A stretch of 64,000 bases of DNA from Sinorhizobium sojae CCBAU 05684. Lineage in GTDB: Bacteria; Pseudomonadota; Alphaproteobacteria; Rhizobiales; Rhizobiaceae. Below the pieces are notes generated by a model that had not been told where the DNA came from, made no database searches, and worked only from the letters and a program-made list of their open reading frames with translations. Position numbers and translations under genes: made by a program. The first letter of the stretch is position 1. Each line of letters begins with the position of its first letter. The stretch covers positions 496,001 through 560,000 of the forward strand of contig NZ_CP023067.1 in assembly GCF_002288525.1 (NCBI RefSeq), in the 5' to 3' direction. Shown here in pieces: positions 8,303-17,378 of this stretch.

Positions 8303-9718
8303 ATGGACACCAACCTGATAAGCCTCTTCGACGCGGACGAGGCGACGGTCCGCAAGGTTCTCTCCGAAACGCTTTCCGGGGCCGATGACGGCGAGCTCTT
8401 CCTGGAGCATTCACAGGCGGAGGTGCTCTCCTTCGACAATGGCCGCCTGAAGGGCGGCAGCTTCAATACCGACCAGGGCTTCGGTCTCAGGGCGGTGGCC
8501 GGCGATGCCGTCGGCTACGCCCATGCCGGGGAACTGTCGCTCTCGGCCTTGAAGCGGGCGTCGGACGCGGTCGGGCAGGTGACTCGCGGCTACTCGGGGA
8601 GCTACGCCGCAGCCCCGCAACGCACGAATAAGAAGCTCTACGGCGACGAGAACCCGATCGGCGAACCGACTTTCGACGCCAAGGTGAGGCTGCTGCAGGA
8701 AATCGATGCCTTTCTGCGCGCCAAGGAGCCGAAGGTCCGGCAGGTGAGCGCGACGGTCTCCGCCAGCTGGCAGGTGGTGGACATCCTGAGAGCCGACGGC
8801 CATCGCGTCCACGACGTCCGGCCGATGACCCGCATCAATATCTCGGTCGTGGTCGGTGAGGGCGACCGCCAGGAAACAGGCACCTTCGGCACAGGCGGCC
8901 GGCGCGGCTTCGGCGACCTCATCGTCGAAGATAACTGGAAGCGGGGCGCCGACGAGGCGTTGCGCCAGGCGCTTGTCAACCTCTCGGCGATCGATGCGCC
9001 AGCGGGCACCATGGATGTCGTGCTCGCCTCTGGCTGGCCGGGCGTGATGCTGCACGAGGCCGTCGGCCACGGCCTCGAGGGTGACTTCAATCGCAAGAGA
9101 ACGTCCGCCTTCGCAGGCCTCATGGGCGAACAGGTGGCCGCCAAGGGCGTGACCGTCGTCGACGACGGCACGATTGAAGCGCGGCGCGGCTCGATCTCGG
9201 TCGACGACGAGGGTACGCCGTCGGGCTACAACGTGCTCATCGAAGATGGCAAGCTCGTCGGCTATATGCAGGATCGTCAGAATGCCCGCCTCATGGGCAT
9301 GGAGCCGACCGGAAACGGCCGCCGCCAGGGTTATGCCCATGTGCCGATGCCGCGTATGACCAACACCTACATGCTCGCCGGCGGCCACACGCCGGAAGAG
9401 ATCCTCGCATCGGTGAAGAAGGGCATCTACGCCGTATCCTTCGGCGGCGGTCAGGTGGACATCACTTCCGGCAAATTCGTGTTCGGCTGCACCGAGGCCT
9501 ATCTGATCGAGGATGGCAAGATCGGTGCACCGGTGAAAGGCGCGATGCTGATCGGCAACGGACCCGAGGCGATGCGCCGGGTGACGATGGTCGGCAACGA
9601 TATGAAGCTCGACACCGGCATCGGCAATTGTGGCAAAGGGGGGCAATGGGTGCCCGTCGGCGTCGGACAGCCGCATCTGCGAATGGACCAGATCACCGTG
9701 GGCGGTACACAAGCGTAA
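8303..9718 (+). CDS. tldD: TldD metalloprotease subunit
   Basis: TldD pairs with TldE/PmbA to form a cytosolic zinc protease that degrades unfolded or modified peptides. The zinc motif HEAVGHGLEGD (HExxxH) lies near residue 248. The N-terminal domain reads FFLEHSQ-type (GELFLEHSQAE) and GFGLRAVAGDAVGYAH, typical of TldD. ATG 8303 gives 471 residues, the usual length, and has GGAG six bases upstream; in-frame ATGs at 8291 and 8273 are alternatives. No tldE is in the window. Confidence 0.93.
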   Translation: MDTNLISLFDADEATVRKVLSETLSGADDGELFLEHSQAEVLSFDNGRLKGGSFNTDQGFGLRAVAGDAVGYAHAGELSLSALKRASDAVGQVTRGYSGSYAAAPQRTNKKLYGDENPIGEPTFDAKVRLLQEIDAFLRAKEPKVRQVSATVSASWQVVDILRADGHRVHDVRPMTRINISVVVGEGDRQETGTFGTGGRRGFGDLIVEDNWKRGADEALRQALVNLSAIDAPAGTMDVVLASGWPGVMLHEAVGHGLEGDFNRKRTSAFAGLMGEQVAAKGVTVVDDGTIEARRGSISVDDEGTPSGYNVLIEDGKLVGYMQDRQNARLMGMEPTGNGRRQGYAHVPMPRMTNTYMLAGGHTPEEILASVKKGIYAVSFGGGQVDITSGKFVFGCTEAYLIEDGKIGAPVKGAMLIGNGPEAMRRVTMVGNDMKLDTGIGNCGKGGQWVPVGVGQPHLRMDQITVGGTQA

Positions 9719-9747
9719 GACGACGGAAGTGCCCCGGGTCCCGGCGG

Positions 9748-10971
9748 CTATCCCCGGTCGGGGAGCAGTTTGCAGTCGTAGGAGCGCTTCTTCAGTATGT
9801 CGCAGGCGGATGCCGCCGCCTCGCGGCTCGCAAAGCCGATGAAGCGTGCATGGTATTGCCTGCGGGAGCCGGTGCCTGCGGCCTTGGTGTGCGGCGACGC
9901 GCCGAGCAGCGCCGCGCCACCGGCCGATTGTGCTTCGACGAGGATCTTGCGCGCGCCTTCTGCGGTCGACATGGTCGAGATCTGTATCTGCCAGTACCCG
10001 CTCGCTGCCGACTCGGTCGCGGCGATCGCGGTCGGGCGCTCCGAGGGCACGACCGCTTGGATGGCAGCGCCAGCGTCTCCGGCGCCCGCGGGGGCGAGGT
10101 CGACATAGGAGAGCGAAACGCCGGGCAAGGTATCGACCTCGACCCGATCGATCGTCCGGTTTGCGACCACCGTGGTCGAGCCGGCCCGGCCCAGATGCTG
10201 ATCAAGGAGAGCGGCCATCTTGTTGTCGCGGCTTTTTGCCGTCCGGCCTCCGAGCACCACGCCGATCACCCGCCGATTGCCGACCTTTACCGCGCTCACG
10301 AGATTAAAGCCGGAGGCGTTGGTATAACCGGTCTTGATGCCGTCCATGCCCTGGTAGCGGTACATGAGATTGTTGTGGCCGCGAATCGTGCGGCCACGGA
10401 AATTGAAGCTCTGCATCGAGAAAAGCCGGTATTCGGCCGGGAAATCCCGAATAAGCGCGACGGCGAGCCTCGCCATATCGCGTGCCGTCGTGACCTGCTG
10501 GCTTGCCGGCAGGCCGGATGCGTTGACGAAGACGGTGCGGTTCATGCCGAGCCGGCGGGCCCTGGCGTTCATCATTCGAGCGAAGTTCGCTTCAGAACCT
10601 CCGAGCCTCTCAGCCATGGCCGCGGCCGCATCATTGGCCGATTGCACGATTATGCTATAGACCGCCTCCCGGACGGTGATCGAGTCGCCCGCCTTGACGC
10701 GCAACTTGGTGGGTGGCTTGCGGGCGGCCTCCTTCGACATCGGCACTTTCGTTTCCCAGCCGATGTCGCCCCGCCGCAACGCTTCGAAGGTTAGATAGAG
10801 CGTCATCATCTTGGTAAGCGATGCCGGATGATTGAGGTCGTCGGCGTTCTCGGCGGCAAGCACCCGGCCGCTGCGGGCGTCGAGAACGAGAGACGCGTTG
10901 CCGGCAAATGCCGATGAGGTGACAACGAGGAATGTCGCCATCGTCGCCAAGGCAAGGTGAAAGTTCTTCAT
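9748..10971 (-). CDS. Periplasmic D-alanyl-D-alanine carboxypeptidase with C-terminal SPOR domain
   Basis: A 407-residue serine peptidase (S11, DacA-like PBP) that trims peptidoglycan stem peptides. A signal peptide ends near AFA-GN at residue 23. The catalytic triad motifs are SLTK at 51-54, SAND at 111-113 and KTGYT near 213. After a Pro/Ala-rich linker, the last 80 residues form a SPOR-like domain (GYWQIQIS near the start of it), which binds denuded glycan at the division septum. It converges with tldD across 29 bp. Confidence 0.92.
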   Translation of the reverse strand: MKNFHLALATMATFLVVTSSAFAGNASLVLDARSGRVLAAENADDLNHPASLTKMMTLYLTFEALRRGDIGWETKVPMSKEAARKPPTKLRVKAGDSITVREAVYSIIVQSANDAAAAMAERLGGSEANFARMMNARARRLGMNRTVFVNASGLPASQQVTTARDMARLAVALIRDFPAEYRLFSMQSFNFRGRTIRGHNNLMYRYQGMDGIKTGYTNASGFNLVSAVKVGNRRVIGVVLGGRTAKSRDNKMAALLDQHLGRAGSTTVVANRTIDRVEVDTLPGVSLSYVDLAPAGAGDAGAAIQAVVPSERPTAIAATESAASGYWQIQISTMSTAEGARKILVEAQSAGGAALLGASPHTKAAGTGSRRQYHARFIGFASREAAASACDILKKRSYDCKLLPDRG

Positions 10972-11244
10972 CGAAGCCCCCCAAAATGAGCCGCTGCTTT
11001 GGCCGCTCGCGTGTCATTGCTTCATTATGTCCCAGCATGGTGCTTTGCCGCAACATTGAGGCGAAAACCGGTCGATACGCCCGAACGATTCACAGGATTC
11101 AGCAAGGCTTAACCCCGACGGCTTTAGCTTGCCGCCCGTGGCGCGGTGACGCCCGTCTTCGGCGTCGCCACTTGCAAGGGGTAGATCCCGACGGTCCCGT
11201 CTTTCGGCGAGGATGTCGGGGTCAAGCATGGGGACAGCGGGAAG

Positions 11245-12294
11245 ATGAGACACGGCCTTGCACGGCTGGTTCGCCACCACGTCAGGCGCGCCGCCATAGC
11301 CGGCGGTCTTGAGACCGCGCATCTTCTTTCGCGTGCGGGCCTGATGTCGCGGGCGCGCAGGCGCGGCGCGATCTTCACCCTCCACCATGTACGCCCCTCC
11401 TGCAAGCGCACCTTCGACCCCAATGCGCACCTCGAAATCACGCCCGAATTTCTAGACGAGGCGATCCTTGCGTTGCGGCGTGCGGGCTACCGTTTTGTCC
11501 CCCTCGAGGATCTGCCCATGAGCCTGGCCGCCGCCGACCCGCAGCCGGTCGCCTGCTTCACGCTCGACGACGGCTATCGTAACAATCTTGACCACGCGCT
11601 GCCGGTGTTCGAGCGGCATTCGGTTCCCTTCACCGTTTTCGTCACCGCCGGCTTTGTCGATCGCACCCATAGCCTCTGGTGGGAGACGCTCGCAGACTGG
11701 CTCTCCGCCTGCCGCGAAATCCGCTTCGATTTCGGCCAGGGCGAGGAGGCGATGGCAATTGGAAGCCTTGCCGGGAAGCAGGCTGCATTCGACCGCATCG
11801 CCGCTCATATCCACAAGGAGGACGAGGCGGGCGCGGTTGCCGCCTTGAACAGGGCTGCGGCAAGAGACGGCATTGATGCTCTTGCGATCGCGGAGCGGCT
11901 GACGATGGACGAGGCCCGCCTTAGCGCCTTGCTCGAAAGCCCGCTCGCAAGCCTCGGCGCGCATACGATCAGCCATCGCGCCTTGGCTCGTCTTGGTGAT
12001 AACGAGGCGCGCTTGGAGCTTCTGAATTCCTCGGAGCGCGTCGAGGCGATCGCCGGCCGCCGGCCGCTCAGCTTTGCCTATCCCTATGGCTTCTGCCCCA
12101 CCGTTTCGGCACGCGAGCACCGCCTTGCCGCTGATCTCGGCTTTGCGGTTGCGGTGACGACGGAGCCAGGCACGCTTTCCTCCGGAGCAAACCTTCACGC
12201 GCTGCCGCGAATATCGCTCAACGGCTACTTCCAAAACGCGCGTTATGTCTCGGCGCTCGCATCCGGCATTCCGTTTCGGTTTGCCGCAGCCTAG
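11245..12294 (+). CDS. Polysaccharide deacetylase family protein (NodB-like fold)
   Basis: A 349-residue carbohydrate esterase family 4 protein. The metal Asp-Asp pair is in CFTLDDGYRNN near residue 98 and the HTISHRAL (HxxxH) metal motif is near 240; SFAYPYGFC near 272 completes the pocket. No clear signal peptide is visible, though the N-terminus is Arg-rich. It probably acts on an acetylated surface sugar or cell wall. ATG 11245 has GCGGGAAG upstream. It is a lone plus-strand gene, convergent with pdxH across a repeat. Confidence 0.88.
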   Translation: MRHGLARLVRHHVRRAAIAGGLETAHLLSRAGLMSRARRRGAIFTLHHVRPSCKRTFDPNAHLEITPEFLDEAILALRRAGYRFVPLEDLPMSLAAADPQPVACFTLDDGYRNNLDHALPVFERHSVPFTVFVTAGFVDRTHSLWWETLADWLSACREIRFDFGQGEEAMAIGSLAGKQAAFDRIAAHIHKEDEAGAVAALNRAAARDGIDALAIAERLTMDEARLSALLESPLASLGAHTISHRALARLGDNEARLELLNSSERVEAIAGRRPLSFAYPYGFCPTVSAREHRLAADLGFAVAVTTEPGTLSSGANLHALPRISLNGYFQNARYVSALASGIPFRFAAA

Positions 12295-12295
12295 C

Positions 12296-12400
12296 GCATC
12301 GGCCCGAAAATCGTACCCGATTTCCGGAAAGCTCGATGCGCAGATTCAAAGAGTTACAGCAACCTTTGCGCGCCTGAAAAGACGCGCGGCGCTGTAGCGC
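12296..12400. repeat. Rhizobial intergenic mosaic repeat, modules A+B
   Basis: An imperfect stem (about 12308-12331) is followed by a module whose core starts GATGCGCAGATTCAAAG at 12335 and ends near 12393. The core matches 17027-17085 with about 4 differences in 59 bases, and the 3' part matches the reverse complement of 47436-47477. The element fills the convergent junction between the deacetylase and pdxH. It resembles the RIME/ABC-type intergenic elements described from Sinorhizobium; the exact family name was not checked. Confidence 0.75.
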
Positions 12401-12409
12401 CGGAGGCCC

Positions 12410-13030
12410 TTAGGGATACATGCGCAACTTCACCCAGCCGCCTTCAGGTTCCGGACGGCTGAACTCGATGCGGTCGTGCAGCCGGAAGGGCCGGTCGTGC
12501 CAGAACTCGATCGAGGTCGGGCGAATGCGGAAGCCGGACCAATATTCCGGGCGCGGGATCTCGCCGATGGCGTAGCGCGCGGTAAACTCCGCGACCGCCT
12601 TTTCGAGCGCCAGGCGGCCCTCGAGCGGGCGCGATTGCTTGGAAGCCCAGGCACCGATACGGCTGCCGCGCGGCCGGCTCCTGAAATATTCGTCCGCCTC
12701 TTCTTCCGACACATTCTCGACGGGACCGCGCAGGCGCACCTGTCTGCGCAGCGATTTCCAATGGAAGCACATCGCGGCTTTGCGCGTCGCCAGGATTTCA
12801 TGCCCTTTCCGACTTTCGAAATTCGTGTAAAAGACGAAGCCGCGTTCGTCGAAACCCTTGAGCAGGACCATGCGCACATTGGGCATGCCATGCGGGTCGA
12901 CGGTGGCGAGCGCGACGGCGTTGGGATCGTTGACTTCGCTTTTCTCGGCGTCTTTCAGCCATGTGCCGAAAAGGGAGAAGGGCTCGCTTGCATCCGTGAA
13001 GTCACTGCTTGTTAACTCATTCGAGGTCAT
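12410..13030 (-). CDS. pdxH: Pyridoxamine 5'-phosphate oxidase
   Basis: PdxH is the FMN-dependent oxidase that makes pyridoxal 5'-phosphate from PNP or PMP. The 206-residue sequence shows NVRMVLLKG and [12 protein letters not shown] near residues 55-80, [11 protein letters not shown] near 92, the diagnostic [11 protein letters not shown] near 140, and a C-terminus ending LRMYP after [23 protein letters not shown] 13030 has GGAAG five bases upstream; a TTG at 13042 is an unlikely longer start. Confidence 0.95.
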   Translation of the reverse strand: MTSNELTSSDFTDASEPFSLFGTWLKDAEKSEVNDPNAVALATVDPHGMPNVRMVLLKGFDERGFVFYTNFESRKGHEILATRKAAMCFHWKSLRRQVRLRGPVENVSEEEADEYFRSRPRGSRIGAWASKQSRPLEGRLALEKAVAEFTARYAIGEIPRPEYWSGFRIRPTSIEFWHDRPFRLHDRIEFSRPEPEGGWVKLRMYP

Positions 13031-13171
13031 ATTGGCTTCCAATGCCCGTATATCTGGTGCGGTAACGCTTCGGGAATGATCCCGATCCGGTGTTGCCGCA
13101 TTGAACTATGTCAGAGTTGCGTGCCGACTTTCCAGCATCGGTTCGGCTCTGGCGACTCTGACAGGATTGCC

Positions 13172-13627
13172 GTGCAAGACATAGCAAAGTGGATCGAAGG
13201 CAAGAAGGGTTTTTCCTCCGCATGGCTGCGCGGCGCGGCCGTTTGCCTGACGATGTTCGTCCTTTCGGGCTGTATGGGCGGCGGCCTGGACATGTTCGGA
13301 AAATCGGATGTCGATCGCTCTGTCTCGACAGGAACCGTTCCGGTTGCCAAGACGTCGGACGGCCTCGCCGACGCCCTTGCCGTGCGCAATGCGGTTTCCT
13401 CCGCCGACATCAGCCAGGGTGGCGACAACGCCATTCCCTGGGCGAACACAACGTCTGGAAGCGCCGGCGTCATCAGCAGCATTGAGGAAGACCGGGCGTC
13501 CGGCGTCCTCTGCCGCCGCTTCACCACGACCCGCCATTCCTTCGAAGGCATAGCGAAGTTCGACGGGAGGACGTGCCGGCTTGAGAACGGCGAATGGTAT
13601 TTGACGAGCTTCGGCCCGCGCAGCTGA
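13172..13627 (+). CDS. Outer-membrane lipoprotein of the RT0821/Lpp0805-like surface-antigen type
   Basis: With GTG 13172, which has AGGA five bases upstream, the protein has 151 residues and a lipoprotein signal: a charged n-region, a hydrophobic stretch at 21-31 and the lipobox LSGC with Cys34. The mature part has GVLCRRFTTTRHSFEGIAKFDG and CRLENGEWYLTSFG, which resemble the C-terminal region of rhizobial RT0821/Lpp0805 surface proteins. An upstream in-frame start at 13076 would bury the signal peptide. Function is unknown. Confidence 0.8.
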   Translation: MQDIAKWIEGKKGFSSAWLRGAAVCLTMFVLSGCMGGGLDMFGKSDVDRSVSTGTVPVAKTSDGLADALAVRNAVSSADISQGGDNAIPWANTTSGSAGVISSIEEDRASGVLCRRFTTTRHSFEGIAKFDGRTCRLENGEWYLTSFGPRS

Positions 13628-13754
13628 AATGGCCGGTTAACCACGTTTGCTGAAAGCCGCGGGCGCCTGCCTGCAAAGGCGCGGCGAGAGTGTCGTGGGC
13701 GCCGCCGAATAACCGATATTTAGCAACTTCCCCGGATCATCGTCCTGAAGAATT

Positions 13755-13835
13755 ACAGCGCCGCACGGTCGCTGTAGCACTTTGAATTGCTGCATTCTCC
13801 CCGGATCGAGGTCGATCCGAGGGGCATGCAGGTAG
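13755..13835. repeat. Mosaic repeat, module C (degenerate)
   Basis: The sequence contains ACAGCG..GCTGTAGCACTTTGAATTGC and then a small inverted repeat GGATCGAGGTCGATCC followed by GCATGCAGGTAG. Related arrangements occur at 17241-17293 and 54060-54146. It lies between the lipoprotein and the J-domain gene (a 294-bp gap in which I see nothing else). Confidence 0.6.
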
Positions 13836-13921
13836 GGCCATACTCGCGGTTCTCCCGCTGTCGCCAGGCATTGGCGCGGGCAGTTGGGACGATCGCCGAT
13901 TACAGAAAATGGTGAAAAGCC

Positions 13922-14968
13922 ATGCGCGATCCCTATGCAATCCTCGGCGTGCGTCGCAATGCCGGGCAGGAGGAAATCAAGGCCGCCTGGCGCTCCGTCG
14001 CAAAGGCCATCCACCCGGATCACAACCAGGACGACCCTCTGGCCACGGAGCGTTTTGCCGAAGCGGGCAAGGCCTATGAATTGCTGCGCGATCCGGTGCG
14101 CAGGAGCCGCTATGACTGGGCGCGGCGCGAGGCGGAACTGCGTCGCATGGAGGCCATGAAGGAGAAGATGCGCGGAGCGGAGGCGGCCGAAGAGCCGGTC
14201 AGTGCCGAAACGGCCGAGGACGCGGTCTCGCGGATATTTGGCGTCGAGCCGCGCGCGGCCGGTCCCCGGACGAGACCGGCCGCGGCGCGCCCAGCCGAGA
14301 AGGCGGCGACCACCGACGGGCCGGCGCCGGAGGCGACGACGGGAGCGCAGCCGGAAAGCCCGAAATCGGAACTCGTCGTTTCCCGGCGTTCCGCCGCGCC
14401 TGCGGAACTGGTGGCTGCGATCGTCCGTCGCATTCGCGATCGCATTACGAAAACGGCCGAGAAGGTGCCGGACCTTGTGGTCGCCCTCCCGGTAAGCGTC
14501 GAGGAGGTCATGAACCGGGCCCGCGTTTCTTTGGAGCTTCCCGACGGCGAAACGGTGAAGGTCGCAATCCCGCTCGGCGCTCGGGACGGAGAGGTGATTC
14601 GACTGAAGGAGCAGGGCTACCGCGTCGCGGGGATGACGCGTGGCGACGTCGTCGCTACCTTGCGCATTGCCCAGGATGGTCCGTTCAGAACCCGGGGTCT
14701 CGATCTGGTCACCACAATGCCCCTCGGCCTCCAGGATGCCGTCTTGGGTTGCGAGACGCCGATCGAAACACCGAGCGGACCGATTGTCGTCACCGTGCCG
14801 GCCTGGTCTGGTTCCGACAAGGAGATCCGCATTGTCGGCAAGGGGATGAGGGGCGCCGACGGGGAAAGCGGAGATCTCGTCGTGGAGCTCCGCCTCGTGC
14901 TCCACGAAAAGCCCGACGACAGGATCACGGACCTTATGCGGTCCCGGCGCGACGGCCTCTATTTGTGA
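13922..14968 (+). CDS. DnaJ/CbpA-like co-chaperone (J domain plus DnaJ C-terminal domain)
   Basis: The 348-residue protein starts with a J domain (residues 1-62: RDPYAILGV, then the HPD triad in AIHPDHNQ near 38), which stimulates the ATPase of an Hsp70. A long Ala/Glu/Arg-rich linker spans about 75-165. The C-terminal peptide-binding domains follow (VSVEEVMNRARVSLELPDGETVKVAIPLG, then GLDLVTTMPLGLQDAVLG). There is no CxxCxGxG zinc finger, so it is type II (CbpA-like), not true DnaJ. ATG 13922 is used. Confidence 0.88.
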   Translation: MRDPYAILGVRRNAGQEEIKAAWRSVAKAIHPDHNQDDPLATERFAEAGKAYELLRDPVRRSRYDWARREAELRRMEAMKEKMRGAEAAEEPVSAETAEDAVSRIFGVEPRAAGPRTRPAAARPAEKAATTDGPAPEATTGAQPESPKSELVVSRRSAAPAELVAAIVRRIRDRITKTAEKVPDLVVALPVSVEEVMNRARVSLELPDGETVKVAIPLGARDGEVIRLKEQGYRVAGMTRGDVVATLRIAQDGPFRTRGLDLVTTMPLGLQDAVLGCETPIETPSGPIVVTVPAWSGSDKEIRIVGKGMRGADGESGDLVVELRLVLHEKPDDRITDLMRSRRDGLYL

Positions 14969-15167
14969 AAGTTTTCTGACAAACTGACCCAATATTACGG
15001 GGACTAACAGTTCCTGATCCGCGGCGCGCTTGAACCGCTGTGACGGCTATGCCATAGGCAATTCTCGACAATTTGCCGCACCTCGCGCTGGCGTGCGGTG
15101 TCGTTGATGTTCAAGAACATGGCTACCGGCACCCGCCGGTGCAGGCAGACAGTATTGGGGACATTCC

Positions 15168-15986
15168 ATGGCTCAGGCACCGGGTCTGATGAATGGCAAG
15201 CGCGGCGTCATCATGGGCGTTGCAAACAATCGCTCGATTGCGTGGGGCATTGCCAAGGCATTGTCGGAGGCCGGCGCTGAGATCGCGCTGACATGGCAAG
15301 GCGACGCGCTGAAAAAGCGCGTCGAGCCGCTGGCACAGGAACTCGGTGCCTTCATGGCTGGCCATTGCGATGTTACCGACCTTTCCACCGTCGATGCGGT
15401 ATTCTCGTCGCTAGAGGAGAAGTGGGGCAGGATCGATTTCGTCGTGCATGCGATTGCCTTCTCCGACAAGGACGAACTGACGGGCCGCTACGTGGATACG
15501 AGCCGCGACAATTTCGCCCGCACGATGGATATCTCCGTCTATTCCTTCACGGCGGTCGCCGCCCGGGCCGAGCGCATCATGAATGATGGAGGCTCGGTCC
15601 TGACGCTGACCTATTACGGCGCCGAAAAGGTGATGCCGCATTACAACGTCATGGGCGTTGCAAAGGCGGCGCTCGAAGCGAGCGTGCGCTATCTGGCGGT
15701 CGACCTCGGCAGTCGCGGCATCCGCGTCAACGCCATATCGGCCGGGCCAATCAAGACGCTTGCCGCGTCCGGCATCGGCGACTTCCGCTACATCCTCAAG
15801 TGGAATGAATACAACGCGCCTCTGAAGCGCACCGTTTCGATCGAGGAGGTCGGCAATTCGGCTCTCTATCTCCTCTCCGACCTGTCGAGCGGCGTTACCG
15901 GCGAGGTGCATCACGTCGATTCCGGCTACCACACGATCGGCATGAAGGCCGTCGACGCACCGGACATTTCCGTGCTGAAGGACTGA
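15168..15986 (+). CDS. fabI: Enoyl-[acyl-carrier-protein] reductase FabI
   Basis: FabI performs the last reduction of the type II fatty-acid elongation cycle. The 272-residue SDR shows the divergent glycine motif MGVANNRSIAWGIA near residue 15, the substrate-side YYGAEKVMPHYNVMGVAKAALEA with the Tyr-x6-Lys pair (Y and K of YNVMGVAK), and NAISAGPIKTLAASGI in the mobile loop. ATG 15168 is used. The 199-bp upstream gap contains a CCGCAC/GTGCGG inverted repeat near 15073-15096 but no confident promoter. Confidence 0.95.
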   Translation: MAQAPGLMNGKRGVIMGVANNRSIAWGIAKALSEAGAEIALTWQGDALKKRVEPLAQELGAFMAGHCDVTDLSTVDAVFSSLEEKWGRIDFVVHAIAFSDKDELTGRYVDTSRDNFARTMDISVYSFTAVAARAERIMNDGGSVLTLTYYGAEKVMPHYNVMGVAKAALEASVRYLAVDLGSRGIRVNAISAGPIKTLAASGIGDFRYILKWNEYNAPLKRTVSIEEVGNSALYLLSDLSSGVTGEVHHVDSGYHTIGMKAVDAPDISVLKD

Positions 15987-16036
15987 TCGCCACGCGTCTG
16001 TTTGGCGGCGACAATGCTGCGTCCGGAGTGAACACT

Positions 16037-16621
16037 GTGCTCATCTACATGGTTCGCCACGGCCAAACGGATTGGAACGCCGAGAGCCGCCTCCAGGGGC
16101 AGAAGGACATTCCCCTCAATGAAACCGGTCGCCGACAGGCGACCGGCAATGGTTTGGCTCTTGCGGAAATCCTCGGGCGCGAGGCCGCCATTTATGATTT
16201 CGTCAGCAGTCCGCTCAGCCGCACCCGCGAGACCATGCAGCGTCTCAGACAGGCCATGGAGCTCGATCCGCTTTCCTACCGCATCGACGAGCGCCTAAAG
16301 GAGGTCTCCTTCGGCGATTGGGAGGGGTTTACGCTGCCGGAACTGAAACGCCGCGTGCCGGAGCGGATCGCAGCGCGCCGCGTGGCCAAATGGGATTTCA
16401 TCCCGCCCGGACCGCAAGCCGAAAGCTACGAAATCCTGTCCTGGCGCGTCGGTGCCTGGCTGAAGGATGTGAGGAAGCCCACCGTCTGCGTCAGCCACGG
16501 CGGCATCATTCGCGCGCTGTTCAAGCTGCTCGGGGAAATGGACTCCGACGAGGCGGCCGCGGCAGCAATCCCGCAGGACCGGATTCTGGAAGTCGCCGAC
16601 GGCTCCATCCGCTGGCTTTGA
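16037..16621 (+). CDS. Histidine phosphatase family protein (phosphoglycerate mutase-like)
   Basis: The 194-residue protein carries the catalytic RHGQTDWN near the N-terminus and the second His in VCVSHGGIIRALF near residue 155. The acid residue is in KEVSFGDWEG. These define a single-domain cytosolic histidine phosphatase; members act on diverse phosphoesters, so no substrate is assigned. GTG 16037 has GGAG eight bases upstream and is preferred to GTG 16028, which overlaps that site. It is 50 bp downstream of fabI. Confidence 0.87.
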   Translation: MLIYMVRHGQTDWNAESRLQGQKDIPLNETGRRQATGNGLALAEILGREAAIYDFVSSPLSRTRETMQRLRQAMELDPLSYRIDERLKEVSFGDWEGFTLPELKRRVPERIAARRVAKWDFIPPGPQAESYEILSWRVGAWLKDVRKPTVCVSHGGIIRALFKLLGEMDSDEAAAAAIPQDRILEVADGSIRWL

Positions 16622-16684
16622 ACGGGGGTGCCTAGCGCGGCTGCGCCTCGTGGGGCGCGCAAGGTCTCTGTAAGTGAGAGAGGA

Positions 16685-16945
16685 TTACTGCACGATCTCG
16701 AGATCGTTGATGACGCGCTTGCCGTCGATTTCCGTGTAGAAGACAAGAACCTTGACGCCGGTCTCCAGTCCCTCGAAGTTGAACTCCTCGGGGGCATAGT
16801 AACTCTTGCCGTCGTCGAGCGCGAGGCTCAATTGCTCGGTGTCGACATTGGTGATCACCGCCTCGACATCCGCGCTTTCGGCCCGGGCGGAAAGCGGCGA
16901 AAGCAAGCCTGCAGTGGCCATGAGCGCGGCGATGACAAATCGCAT
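16685..16945 (-). CDS. Small secreted DUF1344-family protein
   Basis: An 86-residue protein from ATG 16945, which has AGGAAAG just upstream. Residues 1-22 form a signal peptide ending SARA-ES. The mature part (VEAVITNVDTEQLSLALDDGKSYYAPEEFN) is a small beta-rich domain recognised as DUF1344, of unknown function. It is probably periplasmic. It converges with the phosphatase gene. Confidence 0.8.
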   Translation of the reverse strand: MRFVIAALMATAGLLSPLSARAESADVEAVITNVDTEQLSLALDDGKSYYAPEEFNFEGLETGVKVLVFYTEIDGKRVINDLEIVQ

Positions 16946-17023
16946 CTTTCCTACCTTCTTCGATGACTCGGCGAACATTCCTACCATCACCTTTGATCCC
17001 CGATTGTGGCAAAAGTAGCCTTG

Positions 17024-17090
17024 CGCGATGCGCAGATTCAAAGAGTTACAGCGACCTTTGCGCGTCTGATGAGACGCGCGGCGCTCACTG
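17024..17090. repeat. Mosaic repeat, module B
   Basis: Positions 17027-17085 match 12335-12393 with about four mismatches in 59 bases, including the shared start GATGCGCAGATTCAAAG and a small stem around GCGCG..CGCGC. It lies in the 433-bp gap between the DUF1344 gene and aroC. Confidence 0.78.
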
Positions 17091-17240
17091 CACGTAGCGG
17101 AGAATGAACGCGGCCTGGGTAAAGTTCAAGCGGGCCATATCTCGACTGGCCTGGCTGCAGTCGGTTCACCGGCTTTTCCCGCTGCAAATTGCGGGCCGCG
17201 GCGGCTGGCGCCTCCGGCGCGCCGAAGCTGAGACGCAGCG

Positions 17241-17293
17241 GTGCTGTGATTTTGTCCTCAAATCGGTTCCGCTTTGGGAATTCATGCAGTAAG
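17241..17293. repeat. Mosaic repeat, module C
   Basis: The segment reads TGTGATTTTGTCCTCAAATCG at its left end (first 20 bases quoted in part) and finishes TTCATGCAGTAAG, around an imperfect stem AAATCGG/CCGCTTT. It resembles 54085-54146. With 17024-17090 it occupies most of the aroC upstream gap; nothing else is recognisable from 17091 to 17240. Confidence 0.6.
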
Positions 17294-17378
17294 AGAGGAC
17301 GCGCGATTTCGCGTGGTTTTCAAGAGCGGGATGGAAGCCATTCCTGTCCTGCTCTCGCTCAATATCCCGGTAGCCGTC

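Noticed and set aside
17274-17378. Longer aroC start at 17274
   Set aside because: It would begin inside a mosaic repeat and add residues not found in chorismate synthases, which start MSHNTFGH.
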